Shown piece after piece: positions 15,045 through 22,352 of a DNA stretch of 27,052 bases. Each line of letters begins with the position of its first letter. The stretch's first letter is position 1. Both the position numbers and the translations under genes were made by a program. The stretch spans positions 1 to 27,052 of the forward strand of contig DAOMZV010000011.1 in NCBI GenBank assembly GCA_035400705.1. Direction: 5' to 3'. The stretch is from GWC2-40-17 sp035400705 (GTDB lineage Bacteria; Patescibacteriota; Patescibacteriia; Magasanikbacterales; UBA10003). Below the pieces are notes generated by a model. That model did not search any database. It saw nothing but the letters and a program-made list of their open reading frames with translations, and was not told the DNA's origin.

Positions 15045-16355
15045 ATGCTTTTTATTGTTTTGTTAGCCATTTTTTATCTTTTATTCGCTTTTTTGAGTTA
15101 TCGCAACTTATTGTGGGGACTAATTTTGATTGGCGCCTTTTTGCCTAGTTATTTGATTCGTTATAATATTTTTGGTTTTCCTTCCACCGTTTTGGAAGGA
15201 ATGATTTTAATTGTTTTTGGGCTTTGGATTGTACAACATCGTCGGCAATGGGCAGGAGTTGTTCAAGCTGCTTCTCGAGGTAAAAAATTACCCAATCCTT
15301 TTGGCCGTTGGTTTTTTGCTACGGTTTTATTTTTAATTGCTTCTTTAGTTTCTATCTATATTGCCCCCAATCATTGGTCTGCTCTAGGTTTATGGAGGGC
15401 TTATTTTTTAGAACCAATTATTTTCTTTATTATTTTAATTTCTACTGTTAAGAATAAAGAAGACGCTTATAAAATTATTTGGGGGGTTGTTCTAGGGGGT
15501 ATACCTGTAGCTGCTCTGGCTGTAGCTCAAAAATTTACCGGCTGGTTAATTCCCAATCCTTTTTGGCAAGCGGAGGCTACTCGTCGAGTAACTAGTGTTT
15601 TTGGGTATCCTAATGCTGTGGCTTTATATTTAACTCCTTTGCTCCCATTAGTGGTTTATCTTTTTGAAAACTCGGTTCGTAAAACCAAAGGTTTGATTTG
15701 GCAAGATTTATTCTATTCAGTTATTTTCTTTTTATTTATTTTGGCAATTATTTTTACTAAATCAGCCGGTGCTCTGATTGCTTTAGCCGGAACTTTGGTC
15801 GTTTTGGGTTTGCTATTTCGTCGAACAAGGAAATTTGTTGTGGGATTGATAATTGTTGGGGCAGCATTATTTTTGCTTACTCCCTTAAAAGATCCCATTA
15901 AAGAGGAATTTTTATTTAAAGGAGTTTCGGGACAATTGCGAATAAGTATGTGGGGGGAGACTGTGGAAATGTTGCGCAATCATCCTATTTTTGGAGCTGG
16001 TTTGTCTGCTTACCAAGAGGTGGTCCACTCTTATCACATCTTGCCTTGGGCGGAAATTTATCTTTATCCTCACAATTTATTTTTAAATTTTTGGTCAGAA
16101 GTTGGGTTTGTCGGTTTAGTTGCTTTTTTGTGGTTGTTGTTATTGTTTTTTCGAGCGAGTTGGGAAATATTAAAGCCACATCGAGGTGAGGATTTGTGGC
16201 TGGTAGAAATTATCAGTGCTTCTATGTTAATTATTTTTATTCAGGGTTTAGTGGACGTTCCTTATTTTAAAAATGATTTAGCCATCTTTTTTTGGTTGTT
16301 GATGGGTTTAATGGCTATCAATCTTAAATTCAGTCAGCAATATGATAGAAGCTAA
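15045..16355 (+). CDS. O-antigen ligase / Wzy-type membrane protein
   Basis: A 436-residue polytopic membrane protein with about ten hydrophobic segments and one large outside loop between the later ones. That loop carries the family signature (Wzy_C / O-antigen ligase): RISMWGETVEMLRNHPIFGAG, then YPHNLFLNFWSEVGFVGL. Members either polymerise or transfer undecaprenyl-linked glycans. In a cell without a classical outer membrane the acceptor would be a surface protein or another glycan, which I cannot determine. The start at 15045 is the first Met of the first helix, and no other nearby Met exists. It follows the flippase, though a terminator and a promoter separate them. Its last 14 bases overlap the next gene. 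Confidence 0.9.
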   Translation: MLFIVLLAIFYLLFAFLSYRNLLWGLILIGAFLPSYLIRYNIFGFPSTVLEGMILIVFGLWIVQHRRQWAGVVQAASRGKKLPNPFGRWFFATVLFLIASLVSIYIAPNHWSALGLWRAYFLEPIIFFIILISTVKNKEDAYKIIWGVVLGGIPVAALAVAQKFTGWLIPNPFWQAEATRRVTSVFGYPNAVALYLTPLLPLVVYLFENSVRKTKGLIWQDLFYSVIFFLFILAIIFTKSAGALIALAGTLVVLGLLFRRTRKFVVGLIIVGAALFLLTPLKDPIKEEFLFKGVSGQLRISMWGETVEMLRNHPIFGAGLSAYQEVVHSYHILPWAEIYLYPHNLFLNFWSEVGFVGLVAFLWLLLLFFRASWEILKPHRGEDLWLVEIISASMLIIFIQGLVDVPYFKNDLAIFFWLLMGLMAINLKFSQQYDRS

Positions 16356-17043
16356 TCTTGGTAAGAAGTTGATTATTGAAGTTGAGGGGAAAAAGTGGGC
16401 GCGTTTTCCAATTAAAACGCCGGTTATTAAAAAGGGTGATGATTTAGTTAAAATTATTCAACAAGAAACAGATTTATATTTGAGAAAAGGCGATATCATT
16501 TTTATTAGTGAAAAAATTGTGGCCATTAGCCAGGGCAGAGCTTTTCCTATCAGTGAAATTAAACCTTCTTGGTTGGCTAATTTTTTGGTTAAATTCGTTT
16601 ATAAGTCACCTTATGGGATTGGATTAGGCAGTCCTTGGACTATGCAACTGGCAATCCAAGAGGTAGGGTCATTGCGTATTTTGTTTGCGGCTTTATTAGC
16701 AGCTTTTACCAAACCTTTAGGAATCCGCGGTGTTTTTTATCTTGTAACAGGTAGAAGAGTTGCGGCTATTGATGGTCCTTGTGCCTATACTTTGCCGCCA
16801 TATAATCAATATGCTAAATTAGGTCCGGCCAAACCGCGTCAAACCGCCGAATTTTTAAAGTATAAATTAGGTTGCGAAGTGGTTATTATTGATGCTAATG
16901 ATTTAGGAGTTAATATTTTAGGTAAATCAAGCAAGAAAATTTCTAGTAGTTGGGCCGCAGCTATTTTTAGAGATAATCCCTTAGGTCAATCATCTGAGCA
17001 AACTCCGGTTTGTCTGGTAAGGGAAATTACTAGTCGGGTTTGA
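16342..17043 (+). CDS. F420-0:gamma-glutamyl ligase-like protein (CofE-like domain)
   Basis: A 233-residue protein of the coenzyme F420:L-glutamate ligase type fold. It shows FPIKTPVIKKGDDLVKII at the N-terminus and KGDIIFISEKIVAISQGR (~47-64), matching the CofE pattern in which a GD-hxxhxxKIVxxxxGR segment contributes to nucleotide/metal binding. Later come RVAAIDGPCAYTLPPYNQYA and VVIIDANDLGVNILG. Classical CofE adds glutamates to F420-0, but no F420 biosynthesis gene is visible here, so the substrate is unknown. An amide-bond-forming ligase acting on some other acid is an inference from the fold only. It overlaps the O-antigen-ligase-type gene by 14 bases, suggesting translational coupling. 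The stop codon is inside the -35 box of the tRNA promoter. Confidence 0.68.
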   Translation: MIEANLGKKLIIEVEGKKWARFPIKTPVIKKGDDLVKIIQQETDLYLRKGDIIFISEKIVAISQGRAFPISEIKPSWLANFLVKFVYKSPYGIGLGSPWTMQLAIQEVGSLRILFAALLAAFTKPLGIRGVFYLVTGRRVAAIDGPCAYTLPPYNQYAKLGPAKPRQTAEFLKYKLGCEVVIIDANDLGVNILGKSSKKISSSWAAAIFRDNPLGQSSEQTPVCLVREITSRV

Positions 17044-17068
17044 CAATTAGGTTTAATTGTAGTATTAT
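17040..17068 (+). promoter_or_regulatory. Promoter of the tRNA-Ala/Phe/Pro cluster
   Basis: Perfect TTGACA (17040-17045), 17 bases, TATTAT (17063-17068); predicted start near 17075, about 19 bases before tRNA-Ala. The -35 includes the TGA stop of the gene before it. Confidence 0.85.
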
Positions 17069-17093
17069 TAGGACTAGTCAAACCGTAGAAAGC

Positions 17094-17169
17094 GGGCCGT
17101 TAGCTTAGTTGGTAGAGCGCCACATTTGCAATGTGGAGGTCAGCGGTTCGAATCCGCTACGGTCCACCA
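17094..17169 (+). tRNA. tRNA-Ala(UGC)
   Basis: Acceptor GGGCCGT / ACGGTCC (one G-T pair). The anticodon stem CCACA/TGTGG and loop TTTGCAA give UGC. The T-loop is TTCGAAT, the discriminator A, and CCA is encoded at 17167-17169. First of three tRNAs in one transcript. Confidence 0.97.
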
Positions 17170-17174
17170 TTTAA

Positions 17175-17246
17175 GCCGAGGTAGCTCAGTGGTAGAGCGA
17201 AGGACTGAAAATCCTTGCGTCGAGAGTCCGATTCTCTCCCTCGGCA
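17175..17246 (+). tRNA. tRNA-Phe(GAA) with C at position 55
   Basis: Acceptor GCCGAGG / CCTCGGC; D-arm GCTC...GAGC with GG in the loop. The anticodon stem AAGGA/TCCTT and loop CTGAAAA give GAA. The T-stem GAGAG/CTCTC is perfect, but its loop reads TCCGATT instead of TTCRANY, so position 55 is C (17228), where a U (pseudouridine) is nearly universal. CCA is not encoded. All stems are intact, so this is a functional-looking gene. Confidence 0.93.
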
Positions 17247-17261
17247 TTTGTTTAAAAAATA

Positions 17262-17286
17262 AACCCGTGAACGCAATTCACGGGTT
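17262..17286 (+). other. Intergenic hairpin between tRNA-Phe and tRNA-Pro
   Basis: Perfect 10-bp stem AACCCGTGAA / TTCACGGGTT with loop CGCAA. It is not followed by a T-run, so it does not look like a normal terminator. In the shared precursor it could mark a processing site. Confidence 0.6.
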
Positions 17287-17293
17287 CAAAGTT

Positions 17294-17367
17294 CGGGCTG
17301 TGGCTCAGTTGGCTAGAGCGTCTGCTTTGGGAGCAGAAGGTCGCGAGTTCGAGTCTCGCCAGCCCGA
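17294..17367 (+). tRNA. tRNA-Pro(UGG)
   Basis: Acceptor CGGGCTG / CAGCCCG, discriminator A. The anticodon stem TCTGC/GCAGA and loop TTTGGGA give UGG. The T-loop is TTCGAGT. CCA is not encoded. Last of the three tRNAs. Confidence 0.97.
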
Positions 17368-17368
17368 T

Positions 17369-17396
17369 AAAAACATCTTCTTCGGAAGATGTTTTT
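17369..17396 (+). terminator. Terminator of the tRNA cluster
   Basis: Perfect 12-bp stem AAAAACATCTTC / GAAGATGTTTTT capped by a C(UUCG)G tetraloop. Confidence 0.93.
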
Positions 17397-17445
17397 AAAT
17401 AAATTAAAATATAGTAAAATTAAAATAGAGAATAAAATAATTTCT

Positions 17446-18141
17446 ATGAAAATTCATCGTTTTTTAATTACCGAGAAAATTACCGAAGGAGAAATGGTGG
17501 TTCAGAACAAAGAATTAATTCACCAACTACAAAATGTTTTAAAGTTAAAAACTGGAGAGTTAATAATTATTTTTAACAATCAGGGTGAGTTCCAGGGTAT
17601 AATTAAGGATTTAACTAAAAAGAGCCTAAAATTAAGCGCGGTGGCAAAAAATCAGCGGGTTTATAAATTAAAAAATCAAGCTATTCTTTATTGTGCTATT
17701 TTGAAAAAAGAAAATTTTGAAATGATTGTGCAAAAAGCTACGGAGGTTGGGGTTAAAAAAATTGTTCCCCTAGTAACTGGGCATACCGTTAAATTGAACC
17801 TTAATCTTAGTCGTTTAAGAAAAATTGCTCAAGAAGCCGCAGAACAGTCGGGTAGATTGGATGTGCCGGAAATTAGTCCAATACTTTCTTTAAAAGAGTC
17901 CCTAGATTATATTCAGGAAGGGGAGTTGGCTTGGTGTCTAGATACTACATCTCAGATTGAAGTGATTGCTCCAGTTGAAGATAAAATGATCCATCTTTTT
18001 ATTGGTCCGGAAGGTGGTTGGACTGATGAAGAAAGAGTTTTATTTACCAAACATCATTTTTCTTTTTTAAGTCTAGGTCCCTTAGTACTGCGTGGGGAGA
18101 CAGCAGCAATTATTGCCAGTTACCTAGCTTGTAATGGTTAA
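17446..18141 (+). CDS. rsmE: 16S rRNA m3U1498 methyltransferase RsmE
   Basis: RsmE family SPOUT methyltransferase, 231 residues (E. coli 243), which methylates N3 of U1498 in 16S rRNA using S-adenosylmethionine. The N-terminal PUA-like part begins MKIHRFLI, as in the family (MRxxRFFV). The catalytic SPOUT part shows KATEVGVKKIVPLVT, AAEQSGRLDVPEI (family EQSxRxxxP), GPEGGWTDEE (~187-196) and LGPLVLRGETAAI (family LGxRILRxETA). The ATG at 17446 is preferred to an in-frame ATG at 17389, which overlaps the tRNA terminator and adds residues the family lacks. No Shine-Dalgarno sequence; AT-rich TAAAAT motifs lie upstream (17415-17420). Confidence 0.95.
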   Translation: MKIHRFLITEKITEGEMVVQNKELIHQLQNVLKLKTGELIIIFNNQGEFQGIIKDLTKKSLKLSAVAKNQRVYKLKNQAILYCAILKKENFEMIVQKATEVGVKKIVPLVTGHTVKLNLNLSRLRKIAQEAAEQSGRLDVPEISPILSLKESLDYIQEGELAWCLDTTSQIEVIAPVEDKMIHLFIGPEGGWTDEERVLFTKHHFSFLSLGPLVLRGETAAIIASYLACNG

Positions 18142-18145
18142 AAGG

Positions 18146-18154
18146 TGATAAAAT
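18146..18154 (+). promoter_or_regulatory. Extended -10 promoter of the glycosyltransferase/RMD1 pair
   Basis: TGA-TAAAAT just after the rsmE stop; predicted start near 18161, about 25 bases before the ATG at 18186. No good -35. Confidence 0.5.
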
Positions 18155-18185
18155 AGAGGTAAATTAACTCTGTCCAAAAAGAAGT

Positions 18186-19235
18186 ATGAGTAGAATTATT
18201 TATGGTTTGGCCGGAGAGGGGATGGGCCATGCCTCGCGTTCTAAAATTTTAATTGAACATTTATTAAGTCAGGGGCATGAAGTAAAAGTCATTTCTCACG
18301 ATAAGGGGTATGAAAATCTTTCCCCTTATTTTGAAGTGTTAAAAATTTCTGGTTTGCGGATTACTTATGAACATAACCAAGTCAGATATTTGGAAACGGT
18401 TTTTGATAATATTTTAAAATTACCGGGTTTACAAAAAAGTTTTAATAAGATTTTGAAACTAAAAAATGAATTTCAACCTCAATTAATTATATCGGATTTT
18501 GAACCCTTAACCGCCCTCTTGGCTCACTGGGAAGGTATTCCTCTTATTTCCGTTGACAATCAACATCAATTGATTTATACGAACGTTTCTTATCCTAAAG
18601 AATATTTGCAAGAGGCTTTGGCTGCCAAAACAGTTTCTCGATTGATGGTTAGCCGAGCCGAGGCTTATTTAATTACATCTTTTTTTAAGACTAGAATTAA
18701 ACACCGCCATACTTATTTGTTTCCACCAATTTTGCGTCGGGAAGTTTTAGAAGAAAAACCAGTTGCTGGCGATTATGTTTTGGTTTACACCACCTCCCAT
18801 TTTTCTGATTTAAATGAAACTTTAGAAAAAATTAAGACAGAAAAATTTATTGTTTACGGTCTAGGAGAAAAAAAATCTAAAGAAAATGTTTTTTTTAAAG
18901 CACCCAGTCAAGATGGCTTTTTAAAAGATTTGGCTGGTTGTAAGGCCATTATAGCCACAGCCGGATTATCTTTAATTTCCGAAGCATTATATTTAGGTAA
19001 GCCTTATTTAGCCATTCCAGTAAAAAAACAATTTGAACAAATTTTAAATGCTCATTATTTGGAAAAATGCGGCTACGGTAAATTTTTGCAGTCAATTAAT
19101 CAAAAAGACATCGAATTATTTTTATCTAACCTGGTCAAATATCGGAAAAATTTGTTACAATATCCTAAGGAAGATAATAAAAAAATTTTTTCTAAGTTGG
19201 ATAGTTTAATTAAACGTTATACTTTAAACAGTTAG
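18186..19235 (+). CDS. MJ1255/GT28-like glycosyltransferase
   Basis: A 349-residue GT-B-fold glycosyltransferase resembling the MJ1255/VC2487 family (GT1/GT28-like). The N-terminal half begins IIYGLAGEGMGHASRS, the Gly-rich acceptor-binding loop with GxGHxxR, then LLSQGHEVKVIS and PQLIISDFEPLTALLAHW. The C-terminal half has ATAGLSLISEALYLGKPYLAIPVKKQFEQILNA. That is the usual nucleotide-sugar-binding signature (xGxxxxxEaxxxgkPxlxiPxxxQxeQ), with the equivalent segment near residues 257-287. Donor and acceptor cannot be read from the sequence. No membrane helix is present. The next gene starts 3 bases after the stop, so the two are one unit. The weak GAAG before the ATG is a poor ribosome binding site. 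Confidence 0.87.
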   Translation: MSRIIYGLAGEGMGHASRSKILIEHLLSQGHEVKVISHDKGYENLSPYFEVLKISGLRITYEHNQVRYLETVFDNILKLPGLQKSFNKILKLKNEFQPQLIISDFEPLTALLAHWEGIPLISVDNQHQLIYTNVSYPKEYLQEALAAKTVSRLMVSRAEAYLITSFFKTRIKHRHTYLFPPILRREVLEEKPVAGDYVLVYTTSHFSDLNETLEKIKTEKFIVYGLGEKKSKENVFFKAPSQDGFLKDLAGCKAIIATAGLSLISEALYLGKPYLAIPVKKQFEQILNAHYLEKCGYGKFLQSINQKDIELFLSNLVKYRKNLLQYPKEDNKKIFSKLDSLIKRYTLNS

Positions 19236-19238
19236 GTT

Positions 19239-20018
19239 ATGTTTTATCAGTTAGTTGGCAAAAATTTAGCCAAAGAAGTTGATTTTTTGGGTTTGGCTAA
19301 AAAATCTCCTTACGAGTTAATAGAAAATAAAAGACAATTTGCTTCTTTTAAAATTAAAGAATCCTCTTTTCTTTTTGTTTTTAAATTTGGCGTGGTTGTT
19401 TTTGTTAATATTGAAGAAGCTTTAGAAAAAGATATTATTAAAGTTATTAATCCTTTTTTAATCAGCAAAATTAAAAAAATTCATAGCGATAGTTTTTGGG
19501 CTTTGGAAGCCGAACAAGAAGAATATGCCGTAGTAGGGGTTAAAAAACCTTCAATCAATTACAAAGAGTTAAGTTTAATCGCTAGAGTTTTGGCTCAATC
19601 AATTGAAATTGATTATTTTGACCAATTGGCCAACAATACCTTAAATAGTTTAAAACAATCGCAAAAAAATTTACAAAAACAGTTTCTCTGGAAGAAAGAA
19701 AAAGAATATGTCCAAAACGTGAGTATTGCTAATGCCATGACTTCTTCTGTAGTAGTGGAATTATCTGTTTTGGACAAACCGTCATTGTTGTGGGAGGAAC
19801 CTAAATTACAGCTGTTTTTTTCGCAAGTAGCGGATGTTTTTGAAATTGATGATCGTTTTCAAGCCTTGCAGTATAAAACAGACCTAATTCGCAGTTCTTC
19901 TCAGTTTATTTTGGATATTTTACAGGCTAAAAAATCCAATTTTTTGGAATGGGTGGTTATTATTTTAATTCTCTTTGAGGTGCTGATTTTTATCTTTGAT
20001 ATTTGGTTCAAGATGTAG
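19239..20018 (+). CDS. RMD1/YagE family protein (DUF155)
   Basis: A 259-residue protein that resembles the RMD1/YagE (DUF155) family. It has SSFLFVFKFGVVVFVNIEEA (family vfxyGvvVfw), then SLIARVLAQSIEIDYFD (family a-Aqsxkldxfe), a long Gln/Lys-rich helical region, DVFEIDDRFQALQYKTDLIR, and one C-terminal transmembrane helix after FLEWVVIILILFEVLIFIFD. The closing lEWiIixLIxxEv helix is the clearest family mark. Yeast Rmd1 and its mitochondrial relative RMND1 belong to this family; the bacterial role is unknown. It is anchored in the membrane by its C-terminus and is co-transcribed with the glycosyltransferase. Assignment by pattern only. Confidence 0.72.
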   Translation: MFYQLVGKNLAKEVDFLGLAKKSPYELIENKRQFASFKIKESSFLFVFKFGVVVFVNIEEALEKDIIKVINPFLISKIKKIHSDSFWALEAEQEEYAVVGVKKPSINYKELSLIARVLAQSIEIDYFDQLANNTLNSLKQSQKNLQKQFLWKKEKEYVQNVSIANAMTSSVVVELSVLDKPSLLWEEPKLQLFFSQVADVFEIDDRFQALQYKTDLIRSSSQFILDILQAKKSNFLEWVVIILILFEVLIFIFDIWFKM

Positions 20019-20031
20019 ACAGGAAAGCTTC

Positions 20032-20060
20032 TTGCCAAAATAACTTTTTTATGTTATGCT
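20032..20060 (+). promoter_or_regulatory. Promoter of the HAD-IB gene
   Basis: TTGCCA (20032-20037), 17 bases, TATGCT (20055-20060) with an upstream TGT giving an extended -10. Predicted start near 20067, leader about 24 bases. Confidence 0.75.
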
Positions 20061-20090
20061 TGGTAATCAATTTTAAATACCAGCAGACAT

Positions 20091-20834
20091 ATGAAAAAAA
20101 ATCTCAAAATTAAACCTAAGAATTTAGCTGGCCGCAAGGTGGCCATTTTTGATATTGATGGAACAATTTTCCGCTCTAGTTTACTTTCGGAAGTAACCGA
20201 GGCTTTAATCCAAGAAGGCATCTTTTCTCCTCAGGTTAAAGAAAAGTATGCTAAAGAATTAAAAAATTGGATTGAGCGACGCGGTCCTTACGAAGATTAT
20301 ATGTGGGCAATTGTTCGAGCTTTTAATAAAGAAATTGAAGGAGTTAGTTATGCTGCTTATGTTAAGGTGGTGAAAAAAGTGGTAGCATATCATGATCATC
20401 GTCTTTATCGTTATACCCGCGATTTGATAAAAAAATTAAAGAAAGATAATTATTATTTAATTGCCATTTCTCACTCGCCACGCGAATTGGTAGAAGAATT
20501 TGCTAAAAGCATTAGTTTTGATAAAACTTACGGCCGTTGGCACGAAGTTGGTCCACGGGGGAAAATTACTGGTCGACAATTATATTTAGATTTGATTAAT
20601 GACAAGGCTAAAATGTTGGAATTAATTGTAGAAAAGCATAATTTAACTCTACGTGGCTCAGTGGGTGTAGGCGATACGGATAGTGATATTTCTTTTTTGA
20701 AAATGGTAGACCATCCCGTTTGTTTTAACCCTAACCAAAAGTTATTCCGTTACGCTCGTCGCACTGGTTGGACGGTAGTAGTAGAACGTAAGGATGTGAT
20801 TTATAAAATGCAAAGATCTTTTCAAATTATCTAA
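20091..20834 (+). CDS. HAD-IB family phosphatase (SerB-like)
   Basis: A 247-residue haloacid-dehalogenase superfamily hydrolase of subclass IB. Motif I is IFDIDGTIF (nucleophile Asp21, acid Asp23), motif II AISHSP, motif III the Lys in NDKAKML, motif IV GVGDTDSDISFL. The helical cap lies between motifs I and II (~residues 30-110). The IB group includes phosphoserine phosphatase and lysophosphatidic/phosphatidyl-type phosphatases; the substrate cannot be decided here. A basic N-terminus precedes motif I. It has its own strong promoter, and no terminator is seen between it and the receiver-domain gene 32 bases on. Confidence 0.9.
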   Translation: MKKNLKIKPKNLAGRKVAIFDIDGTIFRSSLLSEVTEALIQEGIFSPQVKEKYAKELKNWIERRGPYEDYMWAIVRAFNKEIEGVSYAAYVKVVKKVVAYHDHRLYRYTRDLIKKLKKDNYYLIAISHSPRELVEEFAKSISFDKTYGRWHEVGPRGKITGRQLYLDLINDKAKMLELIVEKHNLTLRGSVGVGDTDSDISFLKMVDHPVCFNPNQKLFRYARRTGWTVVVERKDVIYKMQRSFQII

Positions 20835-20866
20835 AAAAATGTAAAATATAGTTATAACTTAACTAT

Positions 20867-21253
20867 ATGAATTTAAATTCAAAACCAACTATTTTAGTAG
20901 TGGAAGATGAAGAATCAATTCTGAACGCTATCACTGTTTCTTTAGGTGATTCTGGTTTTAAAGTTATTACCGCAAGGGTAGCTGATCAAGCCTGGCAATA
21001 CTTAAAAGACGTTGGTTCGGTTGAGGCAATTTGGTTAGATCATTATTTGTTGGGTGAGGACGGGATCGCCTTAACTAAAAAGATTAAAACCGAAGAAAAA
21101 TTGAAAGATATCCCTATTTTCGTGGTTTCTAATAGTGAGGATCTCCAAAAGAAACAAGAGTATTTAAGTTTGGGTGTAGTTAAATACTACACTAAGTCGG
21201 ATAATACGCTAGAAAAGATTATTACGGAAATTAACGATTATTTAAAAAAATAA
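20867..21253 (+). CDS. Stand-alone response-regulator receiver domain
   Basis: A 128-residue CheY-like protein made of a single receiver domain. The acidic pocket is Glu13/Asp14 (VVEDEES), the phosphoacceptor Asp58 (WLDHYLLGEDG), and the conserved Lys110 is in YYTKSD. The switch position that is usually Thr/Ser is Ser88 (VVSNS). There is no DNA-binding or enzymatic output domain, so signalling must be by protein-protein contact. No histidine kinase gene is in the window. AT-rich -10-like sequences (TAAAAT, TATAGT at 20842-20852) precede the ATG, with no Shine-Dalgarno sequence. A terminator follows. Confidence 0.93.
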   Translation: MNLNSKPTILVVEDEESILNAITVSLGDSGFKVITARVADQAWQYLKDVGSVEAIWLDHYLLGEDGIALTKKIKTEEKLKDIPIFVVSNSEDLQKKQEYLSLGVVKYYTKSDNTLEKIITEINDYLKK

Positions 21254-21260
21254 AATAGAG

Positions 21261-21288
21261 CCGCCCCGAAGAATTTCGGAGCGGTTTT
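21261..21288 (+). terminator. Terminator of the receiver-domain gene
   Basis: Stem CCGCCCCGAA / TTCGGAGCGG with one C-A mismatch, loop GAAT, then TTTT. Confidence 0.8.
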
Positions 21289-21293
21289 AAAAA

Positions 21294-21322
21294 TTGATCA
21301 AGATGAGAAATTTGGGTACAAT
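21294..21322 (+). promoter_or_regulatory. Promoter of the SpoU-tdk-ATPase operon
   Basis: TTGATC (21294-21299), 17 bases, TACAAT (21317-21322); predicted start near 21329, about 15 bases before the first ATG. Confidence 0.75.
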
Positions 21323-21343
21323 TATTAGATAGATAAACTTGGT

Positions 21344-21802
21344 ATGACTAAGGATTTTATTTTGATTTTACCTAATATTCGTAGCCGTTTTAACGTCGGG
21401 GCTTTTTTTAGAACTGCCGACGCAGCTGGGGTAAAAAAGATCTATTTAACGGGAATTACCCCACAACCGCCTCATCCTCAGATTGATAAGGTGGCTTTGG
21501 GGGCGGAAAAGTTTATTCCTTTTGAAAAACTTAAACAAACATCTACTTTGATTAAAAAATTAAAAAAGGCAGGTTATCAGATTGTGGCCTTAGAACAAAG
21601 TCCACGTAGTGTTATTTATGATGAAGCACTTTATTCTAAAAAAATAGCTTTGATCGTTGGTAACGAAGTTAAAGGTTTGCCCAAAACAATTTTAAGTTTA
21701 GTGGATTTAATTATCGAAATTCCCATGTTCGGTCGGAAAGAATCACTTAATGTTGGGGTGGCTGGCGGTATTGCGATGTTTGCTATAACTAAAAAATTAT
21801 AG
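21344..21802 (+). CDS. SpoU/TrmH-family RNA 2'-O-ribose methyltransferase
   Basis: A 152-residue SPOUT enzyme of the SpoU/TrmH class, containing only the catalytic domain. Motif 1 is NIRSRFNVGAFFRTADAAG (Arg in NxGAxxRT-type), motif 2 IALIVGNEVKGLP, motif 3 IEIPMFGRKESLNVGVAGGI (family IPM-G-xxSLNVsvAaai). These build the S-adenosylmethionine-binding trefoil knot. Family members methylate the ribose of a specific tRNA or rRNA nucleotide. Which one is not decided by sequence, and the lack of an N-terminal RNA-binding extension is common for small members. First gene of a three-gene operon; the thymidine kinase ATG follows one base after the stop. Confidence 0.92.
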   Translation: MTKDFILILPNIRSRFNVGAFFRTADAAGVKKIYLTGITPQPPHPQIDKVALGAEKFIPFEKLKQTSTLIKKLKKAGYQIVALEQSPRSVIYDEALYSKKIALIVGNEVKGLPKTILSLVDLIIEIPMFGRKESLNVGVAGGIAMFAITKKL

Positions 21803-21803
21803 T

Positions 21804-22349
21804 ATGAATTTAACTTTAATTTTAGGTCCAATGAAGAGTGGAAAAACTCTAGAGTTGATTAGTCGAATTTCGCCTTTAAAATTTATGCCGGTAAAGTTTG
21901 CTTTGTTTCAGCCGGTAAAAAACGTTCGCGATGCGGAAGTTGAATCTCGAGCTGGAGCGATGTTGCAAGGACAAAAAATTAAAAGTTTACAGGAAATTTT
22001 AAATTACGATTTAGAAATAGTTGGCATTGATGAGATCCACATGTTTAATCCGGAAGAGATATCGGTGATAGAAAAATTATTACAAAAACAAATAAAAGTG
22101 ATTATTTCCGGTTTAGATATGGACTATAGGGGTAAATTATTCCAGATTATTTCCGGTTTAATTGAGTTGGGCCCTAAGGAGATAATTTTCAAACGTTCTG
22201 TGTGTGAGAAATGTTTAAAGTATAATGGGGTTTATACCCAAATTTTTAAAAATAATTTGCCAGTCACTCAAGGTTTGCCGTCGATTGTGCCAGATGATGG
22301 GACTTATCTATATAAACCAGTTTGTCGTGATTGTTTTGATAAAAAATAA
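21804..22349 (+). CDS. tdk: Thymidine kinase (TK1-type)
   Basis: TK1-type thymidine kinase, 181 residues, which phosphorylates thymidine for salvage. Walker A is GPMKSGKT (~8-15), Walker B/catalytic VGIDEIHMF (Asp76, Glu77), then SGLDMDYRGKLF (lid/lasso lead-in). The structural zinc site is CEKC (Cys134, Cys137) and CRDC (Cys174, Cys177). The substrate-lasso part is close to that of known members. It has almost no spacing to either neighbour (1 and 3 bases), so it is translated within the operon. Salvage of thymidine fits a host-dependent lifestyle, but that is inference. Confidence 0.95.
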   Translation: MNLTLILGPMKSGKTLELISRISPLKFMPVKFALFQPVKNVRDAEVESRAGAMLQGQKIKSLQEILNYDLEIVGIDEIHMFNPEEISVIEKLLQKQIKVIISGLDMDYRGKLFQIISGLIELGPKEIIFKRSVCEKCLKYNGVYTQIFKNNLPVTQGLPSIVPDDGTYLYKPVCRDCFDKK

Positions 22350-22352
22350 AAT

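Noticed and set aside
17126..17398. Plus-strand open frame across the tRNA cluster
   Set aside because: It runs through three well-folded tRNA genes and a terminator; open by chance.
17389..17445. Upstream ATG for rsmE, adding 19 residues
   Set aside because: It lies in the right arm of the tRNA terminator; MKIHRF at 17446 fits the family start.
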